From Brachymonas denitrificans (lineage in GTDB: Bacteria; Pseudomonadota; Gammaproteobacteria; Burkholderiales; Burkholderiaceae_C): a stretch of 64,000 nucleotides of DNA. The notes under the pieces are model-generated. The model was not told the DNA's origin and did no database searches. It saw nothing but the letters and a program-made list of their open reading frames with translations. The stretch covers positions 15,001 to 79,000 of the forward strand of contig NZ_CAJQUA010000001.1 of the NCBI RefSeq assembly GCF_907163135.1, read 5' to 3'. The position numbers were made by a program, and so were the translations under genes. This document shows, in pieces, positions 27,826 to 45,530 of the stretch (positions are counted from its first letter, which is position 1; each line of letters opens with the position of its first letter).

Positions 27826-28871
27826 TCAAGCCAGTCCACATCACCCCGCAGGAAGCCCTGCAGCGCACCATCGAACACCGCGAAATCTTCCATGACGAGA
27901 TGCTGAGCCTGATGCGCCAGATCATGACCGGAGAAATTTCGCCGGTCATGACGGCCGCAATCATGACCGGCCTGCGCGTGAAAAAGGAAACTATCGGCGA
28001 GATCAGCGCGGCCGCCAAGGTCATGCGCGAGTTCTCCAGCAAGGTGCAGATCGACGACAAGACGCATCTGGTCGACATCGTCGGCACCGGCGGCGACGGC
28101 GCCCAGACCTTCAACATCTCCACCTGCGCCATGTTCGTGGCGGCGGCCGCCGGTGCGCGCATCAGCAAGCATGGCGGGCGCAGCGTCAGCAGCAAGTCGG
28201 GCAGCGCCGACGTGATCGAGGCACTGGGTGCCAGCTTGGACATGACGCCGGCCGACATCGCGCGCAGCGTGCAGGAAACCGGCATCGGCTTCATGTTCGC
28301 GCCCAACCACCATCCCGCCATGATGCACGTGGCCCCGGTGCGGCGCGAACTGGGCGTGCGCACCATTTTCAACATTCTCGGCCCGCTCACCAACCCGGCC
28401 GATGCCCCCAACATCCTGATGGGCGTCTTCCACGCCGACCTGGTCGGCATCCAGGTGCGCGTGCTGGAAAAGCTGGGTGCGGAACACGCCATCGTGGTCT
28501 ATGGCCGCGACAACCTGGACGAGATCAGCCTGGGCGCCGCCACCCTGGTGGGCGAACTCAGGAACGGCGTGGTGACCGAGTACGAGATCCACCCCGAAGA
28601 CTTTGGCCTGACCATGCGCAGCACGCGTGCCCTGCAGGTGAAAACGCCCGAGGAGTCGCGCCAGATGCTGGTTGGCGTGCTGGAGGGGCAGGAGGGCGCG
28701 CCACGCGACGTGGTGCTGATGAACGCCGGCATGGCGCTGTACGCTGCCAACGTGGCCGAAAGCATGGAGCAGGGCATCGAAATGGCGCGCAAGGCGATCG
28801 ATTCCGGCGCCGCCCGCGCCAGGCTCGACCAGTTCGTCAAGCTCAGCTGCGAACTGTCCAAGGTGCTGTAA
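27822..28871 (+). CDS. trpD: Anthranilate phosphoribosyltransferase
   Basis: A 349-residue enzyme transferring phosphoribose from PRPP to anthranilate. The PRPP loop is [15 protein letters not shown] near residues 84-98, followed by [18 protein letters not shown]-like [19 protein letters not shown], and the C-terminal domain has ILGPLTNPA. It overlaps trpG by four bases. A small gene starts two bases after its stop. Confidence 0.97.
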   Translation: MIKPVHITPQEALQRTIEHREIFHDEMLSLMRQIMTGEISPVMTAAIMTGLRVKKETIGEISAAAKVMREFSSKVQIDDKTHLVDIVGTGGDGAQTFNISTCAMFVAAAAGARISKHGGRSVSSKSGSADVIEALGASLDMTPADIARSVQETGIGFMFAPNHHPAMMHVAPVRRELGVRTIFNILGPLTNPADAPNILMGVFHADLVGIQVRVLEKLGAEHAIVVYGRDNLDEISLGAATLVGELRNGVVTEYEIHPEDFGLTMRSTRALQVKTPEESRQMLVGVLEGQEGAPRDVVLMNAGMALYAANVAESMEQGIEMARKAIDSGAARARLDQFVKLSCELSKVL

Positions 28872-28873
28872 GC

Positions 28874-29023
28874 ATGCCGGCCTGGATGCAGGCCGATGGC
28901 GCCTGGATCGCCTTTGCGGTCACTGCCATCACCATTGTGGCCGCCATCGTCATGCACCGGGTCATCCTCAAGGTGCTGCATACGCCGCCACCTGATTCTC
29001 CCGAAGAACCCGACAAGAACTAG
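28874..29023 (+). CDS. Small single-span membrane protein (49 aa) inside the trp operon
   Basis: The ATG at 28874 is two bases after the trpD stop, and the TAG at 29021-29023 is two bases before trpC. The 49-residue product has one hydrophobic span (about residues 11-27, [16 protein letters not shown]), a short basic stretch, and an acidic, Pro-rich tail ending PEEPDKN. The exact fit between the two genes, GC3-rich codons and a coherent membrane-plus-tail layout suggest a real gene. I recognise no family. A comparison of trpD-trpC gaps in relatives would decide whether it is conserved. Confidence 0.55.
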   Translation: MPAWMQADGAWIAFAVTAITIVAAIVMHRVILKVLHTPPPDSPEEPDKN

Positions 29024-29025
29024 AC

Positions 29026-29847
29026 ATGTCCGATATCCTGCAGAAAATCGTTTCCGTCAAGCATGAAGAGGTGGCGGCCGCCCTCAAGAAGAAATCGCTG
29101 GCCGAGATGCGTGCCGATGCCGAAAGCCGCGTGCTCACGCGCGACTTTGCCGGCGCCATGCGCGCGAAGATCGCGGCCGGCCAGCCCGCCATCATTGCCG
29201 AAGTGAAGAAGGCCAGCCCGTCCAAGGGGATCATCCGCGAGGACTTCATTCCGGCCGACATCGCACAGAGCTATGCGGAGGGCGATGGCAAGCTCTCCGC
29301 CGCCTGCCTGTCGGTACTGACCGACCGCCAGTTCTTCCAGGGCAGCAACGACTACCTCAAGCAGGCCCGCGCCAGCTGCGACCTGCCCGTGCTGCGCAAG
29401 GACTTCATGGTGGACCCCTACCAGATCTACGAGGCGCGCAGCATTGGTGCCGATTGCATCCTGTTGATTGCCGCCTGCCTGGATGATGCGCAGATGCGCG
29501 ACTTCGCCCGCATCGCGCACGACCTGGACATGGCGGTGCTGGTCGAGGTGCATGACGAGGCCGAAATGGAACGTGCGCGCAAGGTGGCCGCCGAGGCGCG
29601 CCAGCCCGACAAGCTGCTGCTCGGCGTCAACAATCGCAACCTGCGCACCTTCGAAGTCGACATCCAGACAACGATTCGCCTCAGGCAGGGGCTGCCGGCA
29701 GAACAGCTGCTGGTTGCCGAAAGCGGCATCCAGACGCGTGAAGACGTGCAAGTGTTGCGCGAAGCCGGCATCCAGGCCTTTCTGGTGGGAGAAAGTTTCA
29801 TGCGGGCCGAAGAACCGGGGCTGGCTCTGGCACAATTGTTTGCCTGA
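29026..29847 (+). CDS. trpC: Indole-3-glycerol phosphate synthase
   Basis: A 273-residue TIM-barrel enzyme that closes the indole ring. Signatures: [17 protein letters not shown] (catalytic Lys), [45 protein letters not shown] and [11 protein letters not shown]. It is mono-functional, not fused to TrpF. It is last in the visible trp operon; trpF, trpB and trpA are not in the window, as in other beta-proteobacteria where they lie elsewhere. Confidence 0.96.
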   Translation: MSDILQKIVSVKHEEVAAALKKKSLAEMRADAESRVLTRDFAGAMRAKIAAGQPAIIAEVKKASPSKGIIREDFIPADIAQSYAEGDGKLSAACLSVLTDRQFFQGSNDYLKQARASCDLPVLRKDFMVDPYQIYEARSIGADCILLIAACLDDAQMRDFARIAHDLDMAVLVEVHDEAEMERARKVAAEARQPDKLLLGVNNRNLRTFEVDIQTTIRLRQGLPAEQLLVAESGIQTREDVQVLREAGIQAFLVGESFMRAEEPGLALAQLFA

Positions 29848-29880
29848 CGCGAACGCCACGTGTCACTGCGACAAGCGATG

Positions 29881-29900
29881 ATTCCGAAAAAATTCGGAAT
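29881..29900 (+). terminator. Hairpin after trpC
   Basis: Perfect inverted repeat ATTCCGAA-AAAA-TTCGGAAT 33 bases after the trpC stop. It lacks a good T tract, so it may be only a weak terminator or a 3' end stabiliser between the trp operon and the tRNA promoter. Confidence 0.45.
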
Positions 29901-29902
29901 GC

Positions 29903-29932
29903 TTGTAAAAACGCCGAAAACCGTGGCATAAT
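29903..29932 (+). promoter_or_regulatory. Sigma-70 promoter of the tRNA-Tyr/Gly/Thr-tuf unit
   Basis: TTGTAA (29903-29908), 18-bp spacer, CATAAT (29927-29932), placing transcription start about 8 bases before the tRNA-Tyr gene. It probably drives all three tRNAs and tuf, which are close together without a clear terminator between. Confidence 0.65.
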
Positions 29933-29946
29933 TCGAGTCTTGCTGT

Positions 29947-30032
29947 GGAGAGGTGGCCGAGTGGTTAATGGCAGCAGACTGTAAATCTGCCCTCTTACGA
30001 GTACGCTGGTTCGAATCCAGCCCTCTCCACCA
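29947..30032 (+). tRNA. tRNA-Tyr (anticodon GTA)
   Basis: Full type II tRNA with a long variable arm. The acceptor GGAGAGG pairs with CCTCTCC, CCA is encoded at 30030-30032, the anticodon GTA is at 29981-29983, and the T arm TTCGAATC is present. Confidence 0.97.
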
Positions 30033-30096
30033 CGGTTTTGATGCAGAGTGCGGCGCTGCCGCGGCTTGAGGGTTAGGCTCTGGCGCCATCAAGTGC

Positions 30097-30170
30097 GCGG
30101 GAGTAGTTCAATGGTAGAACCTTAGCCTTCCAAGCTAATGACGCGGGTTCGATTCCCGTCTCCCGCTCCA
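30097..30170 (+). tRNA. tRNA-Gly (anticodon TCC)
   Basis: Acceptor GCGGGAG/CTCCCGC, anticodon stem TTAGC/GCTAA with loop CTTCCAA (anticodon TCC at 30129-30131), T-loop TTCGATTC, encoded CCA. It is 64 bases after tRNA-Tyr. Confidence 0.97.
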
Positions 30171-30207
30171 GACGGTCTGCGGCAAAGCTGTTTCCAGTGC
30201 GAATTTC

Positions 30208-30282
<75 letters not shown>

Positions 30283-30350
30283 TTCATGGCTTGTGCTAGC
30301 ATGCCGTGGTTTCTTACCTCAACACACACTAGTTTTTCGGAGTCGAAAAA

Positions 30351-31541
30351 ATGGCCAAGGAAAAGTTTGAACGGACCAAGCCGCACGTGAACGTCGGCAC
30401 GATCGGTCACGTGGACCACGGCAAGACCACTCTGACTGCGGCAATCGCCACGGTGCTGTCCAAGAAGTTCGGCGGCGAAGCCAAGGACTACAGCCAGATC
30501 GACAACGCGCCTGAAGAGAAGGCCCGCGGCATTACCATCAACACCTCGCACGTCGAGTACGAGACGGCCAACCGCCACTACGCGCACGTTGACTGCCCCG
30601 GCCACGCCGATTACGTGAAGAACATGATTACCGGTGCTGCCCAGATGGACGGCGCCATCCTGGTGTGCTCCGCCGCTGACGGCCCGATGCCACAGACGCG
30701 TGAACACATCCTGCTGAGCCGCCAGGTGGGCGTGCCCTACATCATCGTGTTCCTGAACAAGTGCGACATGGTCGATGACGCCGAGCTGCTGGAACTGGTC
30801 GAGATGGAAGTGCGCGAACTGCTGAGCAAGTACGACTTCCCCGGCGACGACACCCCGATCATCAAGGGTTCCGCCAAGCTGGCGCTGGAAGGCGACACGG
30901 GCGAGCTGGGCGAAGGCGCCATCATGCAGCTGGCCGAGGCGCTGGACTCCTACATCCCTGCTCCCGAGCGTGCTGTTGACGGCGCGTTCCTGATGCCGGT
31001 GGAAGACGTGTTCTCCATCTCCGGCCGCGGTACCGTGGTGACCGGTCGCGTCGAGCGCGGCATCATCAAGGTCGGCGAGGAAATCGAGATCGTCGGTATC
31101 AAGGAAACCCAGAAGACGACCTGCACGGGCGTGGAAATGTTCCGCAAGCTGCTGGACCAGGGCCAGGCTGGCGACAACGTCGGTATCCTGCTGCGCGGCA
31201 CCAAGCGTGAAGACGTCGAGCGCGGCCAGGTGCTGTGCAAGCCGGGTTCCATCAAGCCGCACACGCACTTCACCGCCGAGGTGTACGTGCTGTCCAAGGA
31301 CGAAGGTGGCCGTCACACGCCGTTCTTCAACAACTACCGTCCCCAGTTCTACTTCCGTACGACTGACGTGACCGGCGCGATCGAGCTGCCGGCCGACAAG
31401 GAAATGGTGATGCCGGGTGACAACGTGTCGATCACCGTGAAGCTGATCGCCCCGATCGCCATGGAAGAAGGTCTGCGCTTCGCCATCCGCGAAGGCGGCC
31501 GTACCGTCGGTGCCGGCGTGGTTGCCAAGATCATCGAATAA
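30351..31541 (+). CDS. tuf: Elongation factor Tu
   Basis: A 396-residue translational GTPase that delivers aminoacyl-tRNA to the ribosome. GTP motifs: GHVDHGKT at residues 19-26, [16 protein letters not shown] and the GSAKLALEG region. Switch I contains [17 protein letters not shown]. Domains 2 and 3 are complete. GGAG lies before the ATG at 30351. It sits between tRNA-Thr and tRNA-Trp. Beta-proteobacteria usually have a second copy in the str operon, not visible here. Confidence 0.98.
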   Translation: MAKEKFERTKPHVNVGTIGHVDHGKTTLTAAIATVLSKKFGGEAKDYSQIDNAPEEKARGITINTSHVEYETANRHYAHVDCPGHADYVKNMITGAAQMDGAILVCSAADGPMPQTREHILLSRQVGVPYIIVFLNKCDMVDDAELLELVEMEVRELLSKYDFPGDDTPIIKGSAKLALEGDTGELGEGAIMQLAEALDSYIPAPERAVDGAFLMPVEDVFSISGRGTVVTGRVERGIIKVGEEIEIVGIKETQKTTCTGVEMFRKLLDQGQAGDNVGILLRGTKREDVERGQVLCKPGSIKPHTHFTAEVYVLSKDEGGRHTPFFNNYRPQFYFRTTDVTGAIELPADKEMVMPGDNVSITVKLIAPIAMEEGLRFAIREGGRTVGAGVVAKIIE

Positions 31542-31551
31542 GGTGATTCGT

Positions 31552-31627
31552 AGGGGTATAGCTCAATTGGCAGAGCGTCGGTCTCCAAAACCGAAGGTTG
31601 GGGGTTCGATTCCCTCTGCCCCTGCCA
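31552..31627 (+). tRNA. tRNA-Trp (anticodon CCA)
   Basis: Acceptor AGGGGTA/TGCCCCT, anticodon stem TCGGT/ACCGA with loop CTCCAAA (anticodon CCA at 31585-31587), encoded 3' CCA. It lies 10 bases after the tuf stop, so it is probably processed from the same transcript. Confidence 0.97.
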
Positions 31628-31647
31628 CATGATATGTGGTAAATAGG

Positions 31648-31680
31648 TAAAGCCCGCTTCACGCGGGCTTTACTGTCTTG
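31648..31680 (+). terminator. Terminator after tRNA-Trp
   Basis: Stem TAAAGCCCGC/GCGGGCTTTA with a 5-base loop, followed by CTGTCTTGTCTTT. It ends the tuf-tRNA-Trp transcript, and its 3' arm overlaps the -35 of the secE promoter. Confidence 0.8.
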
Positions 31681-31697
31681 TCTTTCTGGGCTACAAT
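31669..31697 (+). promoter_or_regulatory. Sigma-70 promoter of secE-nusG
   Basis: TTTACT (31669-31674), 17-bp spacer, TACAAT (31692-31697). The start would be about 75 bases before secE. It overlaps the preceding terminator hairpin, an economical arrangement. Confidence 0.6.
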
Positions 31698-31778
31698 ATT
31701 TGGCTTCGCCTCTAGAAGGCTTGCCACGCGCATCTGCTTGCGCGCTGCGCCCGAATCCAGGAAAAGTGGAATTGCCTC

Positions 31779-32159
31779 ATGGCTACATCTCAGGTTGAAA
31801 CGGTCACCACAGGTGCCGACAAGGCCAAGCTCGCAGTGGCTGTGCTGCTGGTGCTGGCAGGCTTCGTTGCCTATTTCATGCTTGCTCCGCAGGGTGTGTA
31901 TGCCCAGTGGGGTGCGCTGCTGGTCGGCGTGCTGGCTGGCGTGGCGGTGTTCCTGCAGTCCGCTGCAGGCAAGGGGCTGGTCGGCTTCGGCCGTGAATCC
32001 TCGCGCGAGCTGCGCAAGGTGGTATGGCCCACCCGCAAGGAGGCAACGCAGACCACCATGTTCGTGTTTGCGTTTGCGCTGGTGATGTCGCTGTTCCTGT
32101 GGCTGACGGACAAGACCCTGGAATGGGTGTTGTACAGCCTGGTGCTGGGCTGGAGGTAA
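31779..32159 (+). CDS. secE: Preprotein translocase subunit SecE
   Basis: A 126-residue essential Sec translocon subunit. Three membrane spans as in E. coli SecE: about residues 17-35, 42-60 and 95-118. The conserved amphipathic region SRELRKVVWPTRKEATQTT lies at about residues 72-90. It is followed after 3 bases by nusG, the universal secE-nusG pair. Confidence 0.96.
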   Translation: MATSQVETVTTGADKAKLAVAVLLVLAGFVAYFMLAPQGVYAQWGALLVGVLAGVAVFLQSAAGKGLVGFGRESSRELRKVVWPTRKEATQTTMFVFAFALVMSLFLWLTDKTLEWVLYSLVLGWR

Positions 32160-32162
32160 TGC

Positions 32163-32732
32163 ATGTCTGAAAACCAAATGCTGGAAGCAGCTGCCAATCC
32201 CGATTTCCGCTGGTACGTCGTGCAGGCGTATTCCGGCATGGAGCGCGCCGTCGAGCGCAATATCCGGGAGCGCATTGCGCGTGCGGGCATGGAAGAGAAA
32301 TTCGGCCGCATCCTGGTGCCGACCGAAGAAGTGGTCGAAGTCAAGAACGGCCAGAAGAAAACGACCGAGCGCAAGTTCTTTCCGGGCTATGTGCTGGTCG
32401 AGATGATCATGGACGACGATGCCTGGCACCTGGTCAAGCAGACCAGCAAGGTCACGGGTTTCGTTGGTGGTGCGCGCAACCGTCCCACGCCGATTTCCCA
32501 GGCCGATGTGCAGAAGATCGTCAGCCAGATGCAGGAAGGCAGCGAGAAGCCGCGCCACAAGGTGGAATTCGAAGTGGGCGAGATGGTGCGCGTCAAGGAA
32601 GGTCCGTTTGCGGACTTCAACGGCAGCATCGAGGAAGTCAACTACGAGAAGAACAAGCTGCGCGTGTCGGTCACGATCTTTGGTCGCGCTACGCCGGTCG
32701 AGCTGGAGTTTTCCCAGATCGAGAAGACCTGA
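32163..32732 (+). CDS. nusG: Transcription termination/antitermination protein NusG
   Basis: A 189-residue factor that binds RNA polymerase and couples it to Rho or the ribosome. The NGN domain covers about residues 15-125 ([30 protein letters not shown]). The C-terminal KOW domain has [22 protein letters not shown]. It starts three bases after secE. Confidence 0.97.
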   Translation: MSENQMLEAAANPDFRWYVVQAYSGMERAVERNIRERIARAGMEEKFGRILVPTEEVVEVKNGQKKTTERKFFPGYVLVEMIMDDDAWHLVKQTSKVTGFVGGARNRPTPISQADVQKIVSQMQEGSEKPRHKVEFEVGEMVRVKEGPFADFNGSIEEVNYEKNKLRVSVTIFGRATPVELEFSQIEKT

Positions 32733-32751
32733 GCGGTCTGAGTCATTTTCG

Positions 32752-32780
32752 GGTGCTGCGTTCCTGATCCGCGCAGCACC
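32752..32780 (+). promoter_or_regulatory. Hairpin between nusG and rplK
   Basis: Stem GGTGCTGCG/CGCAGCACC with an 11-base loop and no T tract. A second small hairpin, GCCTG...CAGGC, lies at 32810-32825, just before the rplK ribosome-binding site. Either could be part of L1 autoregulation of the rplKA message; I cannot identify the L1 site with confidence. Confidence 0.3.
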
Positions 32781-32850
32781 GTCATTCCAGGATCTTTAAC
32801 CCCCGGGGAGCCTGCAAACACAGGCGTTACAACCCGCAAGGAGAAATAGC

Positions 32851-33282
32851 ATGGCGAAGAAAATCGTCGGCTTTATCAAGCTGCAAGTGCCGGCTGGCAA
32901 AGCCAACCCGTCGCCGCCGATCGGTCCCGCTCTGGGCCAGCGCGGTCTGAACATCATGGAATTCTGCAAGGCGTTCAACGCCCAGACCCAGGGCGTCGAG
33001 CCCGGTCTGCCGCTGCCGGTGGTGATTACCGCCTTCGCGGACAAGAGCTTCACGTTCATCATCAAGACCCCTCCGGCTGCCACGCTGATCAAGAAGGCAA
33101 TCAAGCTGGACAAGGGCTCCGCCAAGCCGCATACCGACAAGGTTGGCAAGATCACCCGCGAACAGCTGGAAGAAATCGCCAAGACCAAGATGAAGGATCT
33201 GACTGCTGCCGATCTGGACGCCGCCGTGCGTACCATCGCTGGCTCCGCCCGTTCCATGGGCGTGACTGTGGAGGGTGTGTGA
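32851..33282 (+). CDS. rplK: 50S ribosomal protein L11
   Basis: A 143-residue protein of the GTPase-associated centre that binds 23S helices 43/44. The N-terminus [23 protein letters not shown] is diagnostic, and the C-terminal RNA-binding domain ends [19 protein letters not shown] precedes the ATG. It is followed after one base by rplA. Confidence 0.98.
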   Translation: MAKKIVGFIKLQVPAGKANPSPPIGPALGQRGLNIMEFCKAFNAQTQGVEPGLPLPVVITAFADKSFTFIIKTPPAATLIKKAIKLDKGSAKPHTDKVGKITREQLEEIAKTKMKDLTAADLDAAVRTIAGSARSMGVTVEGV

Positions 33283-33283
33283 G

Positions 33284-33979
33284 ATGGCCAAGCTGACCAA
33301 GAAACAGAAAGCCCTCGAGGGCAAGGTGGAAGCCACCAAGCTGTACGCCATCGCTGACGCGCTGGCTCTGGTGAAAGAGTGCGCCAACGCCAAGTTCGAT
33401 GAGTCCATCGACGTGGCCGTGCAACTGGGCGTGGACGCCAAGAAATCCGACCAGGTGGTGCGTGGCGCCGTCGTGATGCCCAACGGCACCGGCAAGACCA
33501 AGCGCGTTGCCGTGTTCGCCCAGGGCGCCAAGGCTGAAGAAGCCAAGGCCGCTGGCGCCGACGTGGTGGGCATGGACGACCTGGCTGCCGAAGTCAAGGC
33601 CGGCAACATGCCGTTCGACGTTGTCATCGCCGCTCCCGACGCCATGCGCGTGGTGGGTACGCTGGGCCAGATCCTGGGCCCGCGCGGCCTGATGCCGAAC
33701 CCCAAGGTCGGCACCGTGACTCCCGATGTTGCTACCGCCGTCAAGAACGCCAAGGCTGGCCAGGTCCAGTTCCGCGTCGACAAGGCCGGCATCATCCACG
33801 GCACCATCGGCCGTCGTTCCTTCGACAACGAGAAGCTGCAGGGCAACCTGCTGGCGCTGATCGAGGCCCTGAACAAGGCCAAGCCGGCTTCCAGCAAGGG
33901 TGTCTACCTGCGCAAGGTGGCTGTGTCCTCTACCATGGGTGTGGGCGTTCGCGTCGATACCCAGTCCCTGACGGCTTAA
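33284..33979 (+). CDS. rplA: 50S ribosomal protein L1
   Basis: A 231-residue L1-stalk protein and translational repressor of its own operon. Signature: the [18 protein letters not shown] block near residues 126-143. The ATG at 33284 comes one base after the rplK stop; an in-frame upstream start would overlap rplK. Confidence 0.98.
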   Translation: MAKLTKKQKALEGKVEATKLYAIADALALVKECANAKFDESIDVAVQLGVDAKKSDQVVRGAVVMPNGTGKTKRVAVFAQGAKAEEAKAAGADVVGMDDLAAEVKAGNMPFDVVIAAPDAMRVVGTLGQILGPRGLMPNPKVGTVTPDVATAVKNAKAGQVQFRVDKAGIIHGTIGRRSFDNEKLQGNLLALIEALNKAKPASSKGVYLRKVAVSSTMGVGVRVDTQSLTA

Positions 33980-33997
33980 GCGCCAGGGCGAAGAATC

Positions 33998-34236
33998 TGC
34001 GCCGGGCAACCGGCGCATGTGGTGGGTCGCGGCGGGCTGCAAAGTCTGCTGCGGGTCATCCAAGACCGTTGGCGTGCCGGCAGTTGTGGCACTTAATTCA
34101 CCAGCCAACGCAGATGGCGATCCCGCACCCGAAGGTTAGCGCGGTGCAGGCGGCAAGCCTGCATCGCACCTGAAAGTGAGTTGGTCGCTGCAACAAGGGC
34201 GTGCGCAGGGATATTCCCGGTGCACATATTAAGGAG
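33998..34236 (+). promoter_or_regulatory. Structured leader of rplJL (L10-leader candidate)
   Basis: The 263-base gap before rplJ holds several hairpins: TGCGCCGG-GCAA-CCGGCGCA (33998-34017), GCGGTGCAGGC/GCCTGCATCGC with a 5-base loop (34141-34167), and GGGATATTCCC near 34208. In many bacteria L10-(L7/L12) binds such a leader to repress its own translation. Position and structure fit; the exact L10 site is not identified. Confidence 0.45.
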
Positions 34237-34242
34237 TAGATC

Positions 34243-34743
34243 TTGAGTCTCAATCGCAGTGAGAAAGAAGCGGTCATCAACGAAGTGACCGAACTCGCCG
34301 CTAAAGCTCAAACGCTCGTGATGGCGGAATACCGTGGCATCACGGTGGCCCAGATGACCGAGCTGCGCAACCAGGCACGCAGCAACGGCGTGACGCTGAG
34401 CGTGTTGAAGAACACGCTGGCTCGCCGTGCAGTGGCTGGCAGCAGCTTTGAATCGGCCGCCGAGCAGATGACCGGTCCGCTGATCTATGGCTTTTCCGAA
34501 GACGCAGTTGCCGCCGCCAAGGTGGTAGCCGAGTTCGCCAAGACCAACGACAAGCTGGTCATCCGTGGCGGCGTGTACGACGGCAAGGCTCTGGATGCCA
34601 ACGGCGTTAAGCAACTGGCCAGCATTCCTACCAAGGAAGTCCTGCTGTCCCAGCTGTGTGGCTTGCTCATGTCGCCCGTTTCGCGCACTGCGCGCGTGCT
34701 GGCGGCTCTGGCAGAGAAAAAAGGCGAAGTGGCTGCTGCCTAA
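34243..34743 (+). CDS. rplJ: 50S ribosomal protein L10
   Basis: A 166-residue stalk base protein that anchors L7/L12 dimers. The start is a TTG at 34243 ([12 protein letters not shown]), six bases after AAGGAG at 34231-34236; the next in-frame ATG would delete conserved residues. Signatures: [16 protein letters not shown] and LKNTLARRA. The TTG start with a structured leader suggests tuned initiation. rplL follows after 45 bases. Confidence 0.96.
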   Translation: MSLNRSEKEAVINEVTELAAKAQTLVMAEYRGITVAQMTELRNQARSNGVTLSVLKNTLARRAVAGSSFESAAEQMTGPLIYGFSEDAVAAAKVVAEFAKTNDKLVIRGGVYDGKALDANGVKQLASIPTKEVLLSQLCGLLMSPVSRTARVLAALAEKKGEVAAA

Positions 34744-34788
34744 GGCGCAGGCGTTCGTCCAACCAATTCATTTTTTAGGATAAACAAA

Positions 34789-35166
34789 ATGGCATTCGAT
34801 AAAGACGCATTTTTGACCGCCCTGGACACGATGTCGGTCATGGAACTCAACGAGCTGGTGAAAGCCATCGAAGAGAAGTTTGGCGTGAGCGCAGCTGCCA
34901 TGGCTGCTCCCGCTGCTGGTGGCGCTGCTGGCGGCGCTGCTGCTGCTGAAGAAAAGACCGATTTCGATCTGGTCCTGACCGAAGCTGGCGCCCAGAAGGT
35001 TGGCGTCATCAAGGTGGTGCGCGAAATCACCGGCCTGGGCCTGAAAGAAGCCAAGGACCTGGTGGACGGCGCTCCCAAGACCATCAAGGAAGCCATGCCC
35101 AAGGCCGACGCAGAAGCCGCTCAGAAGAAGCTGGTGGAAGCTGGCGCCAAGGCAGAACTCAAGTAA
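34789..35166 (+). CDS. rplL: 50S ribosomal protein L7/L12
   Basis: A 125-residue stalk protein recruiting translation factors. N-terminal dimerisation region (residues 1-35), Ala/Gly-rich hinge (about 36-55), and a C-terminal factor-binding domain with [26 protein letters not shown] precedes the ATG at 34789. A hairpin follows before rpoB. Confidence 0.98.
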   Translation: MAFDKDAFLTALDTMSVMELNELVKAIEEKFGVSAAAMAAPAAGGAAGGAAAAEEKTDFDLVLTEAGAQKVGVIKVVREITGLGLKEAKDLVDGAPKTIKEAMPKADAEAAQKKLVEAGAKAELK

Positions 35167-35180
35167 TTGGGTTTTTCCGG

Positions 35181-35220
35181 GGCTGGAACGCCTGCAAGGG
35201 TGTTCCAGCCTTTGGTGTTT
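35181..35220 (+). terminator. Hairpin attenuator between rplL and rpoB
   Basis: Strong stem GGCTGGAACGCC/GGGTGTTCCAGCC followed by TTTGGTGTTTCTG, a weak T tract. E. coli has a partial terminator at this spot that lowers rpoBC relative to rplJL; this hairpin is well placed for the same job. Confidence 0.6.
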
Positions 35221-35500
35221 CTGTCTTGCGGCGGATTTGCAGTACGAAATCCCCGCGAGGCAGCCAGAACACACCTTCAAGCGCAGCCTGCACCAGGCTC
35301 AACAAGGATGTGCTTGAACGTGTCTTCTGTTCCCGATGGCGGAAGACCCTTGGTTCGGGTTGCGTGCAACGCGCAACCGTCTGCCAATGGCTGGTAGGGG
35401 CCAGCCACCAAGCTTTGCCGGGCAAGCGCAGCCCGGTCCCACATTCGAGGAAAGACTGAGGACAAAGTCCTTGCCGCCCACGTCTTCACCTGGAGAGTTC
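35221..35500 (+). other. rplL-rpoB intergenic region
   Basis: Together with the preceding hairpin, this leaves 334 bases between rplL and rpoB. No gene is convincing here; an open frame continuous with rpoB has no start better than the ATG at 35501. It probably contains RNA processing sites and untranslated leader. Confidence 0.5.
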
Positions 35501-39613
<4,113 letters not shown>

Positions 39614-39684
39614 CCGGGCAGGGCACTGCGGTGCCCGCCCTCCCGTGTTCCCCTTGTTGCATCCCCATTTAGGAAAGAGTCATC

Positions 39685-43932
<4,248 letters not shown>

Positions 43933-44001
43933 TGGCGCGGGCCGCACGGTGTTGACTGTCGCGGCCCTGCCTGCTACCGGATGACGGATGTCATATCCCC
44001 G

Positions 44002-44034
44002 ACCCGGGTTGCTGCGGCAGCCCGGGTTTTTTTC
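44002..44034 (+). terminator. Terminator after rpoC
   Basis: Stem ACCCGGG/CCCGGGT, extended inside by CTGC/GCAG, followed by TTTTTTTC. It ends the rpoBC transcript, and rsmB starts 24 bases later. Confidence 0.9.
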
Positions 44035-44057
44035 TTGCTGATCGAGGAAGCCCGCCC

Positions 44058-45530
44058 ATGAGTGAACAAGCCCCGCACAAGTCATCGACCAAGGCGGCGC
44101 CGCTGTGGCAGCAGCTGCAGCAGGTGGCGCTGGTCGTGCAGCAGGTGCAGGCCGGCGGCAGCACCACGCAGGCGCTGGAACAGGTGCCGGCGGGGTTGCG
44201 ACCTGGCGTGCAGGCGCTGGCGTACCGCGTGCTGCGCGGGCTGGGCATCGGCCGCTGGCTGCGCGAGCAGCTGGTGCCGAGAAAGCCGGCGCCGCTGCTC
44301 GATGCCTTGCTGTGCAGTGCGCTGGTGCTGGCCTGGCGGGCGCGGCAGGAAGCGGGGAGCGAGGCCGATGGCTATACCGATTTCACGCTGGTGAACCAGG
44401 CGGTGGAGGCGGCCAAGCGCCATCCCAGGCTGAAGCACCAGGGTGCATTGGTCAATGCCGTATTACGGCGCTTCCTGCGTGAGCGGGAAGCATTGGAGGT
44501 AGCCTGTGCTGCCGCCAGCCCGGAGCACGATCCGGAGCTGCTGAACCTGCCGCGCTGGTGGTGGCAGCGGCTGCAGCAGGATTACGGCGCACAGGCCGCC
44601 GGCATCGTGCACCAGGCGCTGCGCCCGGCACCGCTGACCCTGCGCGTGAACGCACGCCACATGACGGCGCGCGACTATCTGGACAAGCATCTGCGCCCGG
44701 CGGGCATGGGTGGGATTCTGAATGGCGCCTACGGCGTGACGCTGCACGAGGCCTGTCCGGTGCAGCAGCTGCCCGGGTTTGCGCAGGGCTGGGTGTCGGT
44801 GCAGGATGCGGCGGCCCAACTGGCTGCGCCCTTGCTGCTGGGCGAAGCCGGAGAAGCAGGGCGTCAGAATGCGGCTGCCGGAGCAGCGCCTGCGGAAAGT
44901 GGCAGCAGCCCGCATGCCGCTGCCGCGCGCCCGCTGCGCGTGCTGGATGCCTGCGCTGCTCCGGGAGGCAAGACGGCCCATCTGCTGGAACTCGGCGACC
45001 ACGCCGTGACCGCGCTGGACGTGGACCCCGCGCGCTGCCAGCGCATCCACGACAACTTGCAGCGCCTGGGCCTGCAGGCCACCGTGCTCGCAGCCGATGC
45101 GGGCGATCCCGCCAGCTGGTGGGATGGCGAGCCCTTCGATGCCATCCTGCTGGATGCCCCTTGCACGGCAGCCGGCATCGTGCGCCGCCATCCGGACGTG
45201 CCCTGGCTGCGACGCGCGCAGGACGTGCCGCAGCTGGCCGCACAGCAGCGCCGCCTGCTGGAAGCGCTCTGGCCCCTGCTGGCCCCGGGCGGACGCCTGC
45301 TGTACTGCACCTGCTCGGTGTTCAGGGAAGAGGGCTCCGCTCAGGTCGATGCGTTCCTGCAGCGCCACGCCGATGCGCATGCACGCCCGGCTCCGGGGCA
45401 CCTGTTGCCCACACACCACAGCCAGGGCGACGGAGTGGGCGAGAATGGGACACTGGGGGCTGGAGTTGACCCTGCTCCCCTGATTGATCACGATGGGTTC
45501 TTCTATGCGCTGCTTGCCAAACAGTCCTGA
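44058..45530 (+). CDS. rsmB: 16S rRNA cytosine-967 C5-methyltransferase
   Basis: A 490-residue enzyme. An N-terminal NusB-like RNA-binding domain covers residues 10-160. The SAM-dependent methyltransferase domain has motif I LDACAAPGGKTAHLLEL near residue 295, motif IV LDAPCTAAGIVRRHPD, and the catalytic Cys in YCTCSVFREEG. It methylates C967 of 16S rRNA. An Ala/Gly/Ser-rich insertion lies at about residues 262-293 just before motif I; E. coli RsmB (429 aa) lacks it. It overlaps the next gene by about 26 bp. Confidence 0.93.
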   Translation: MSEQAPHKSSTKAAPLWQQLQQVALVVQQVQAGGSTTQALEQVPAGLRPGVQALAYRVLRGLGIGRWLREQLVPRKPAPLLDALLCSALVLAWRARQEAGSEADGYTDFTLVNQAVEAAKRHPRLKHQGALVNAVLRRFLREREALEVACAAASPEHDPELLNLPRWWWQRLQQDYGAQAAGIVHQALRPAPLTLRVNARHMTARDYLDKHLRPAGMGGILNGAYGVTLHEACPVQQLPGFAQGWVSVQDAAAQLAAPLLLGEAGEAGRQNAAAGAAPAESGSSPHAAAARPLRVLDACAAPGGKTAHLLELGDHAVTALDVDPARCQRIHDNLQRLGLQATVLAADAGDPASWWDGEPFDAILLDAPCTAAGIVRRHPDVPWLRRAQDVPQLAAQQRRLLEALWPLLAPGGRLLYCTCSVFREEGSAQVDAFLQRHADAHARPAPGHLLPTHHSQGDGVGENGTLGAGVDPAPLIDHDGFFYALLAKQS

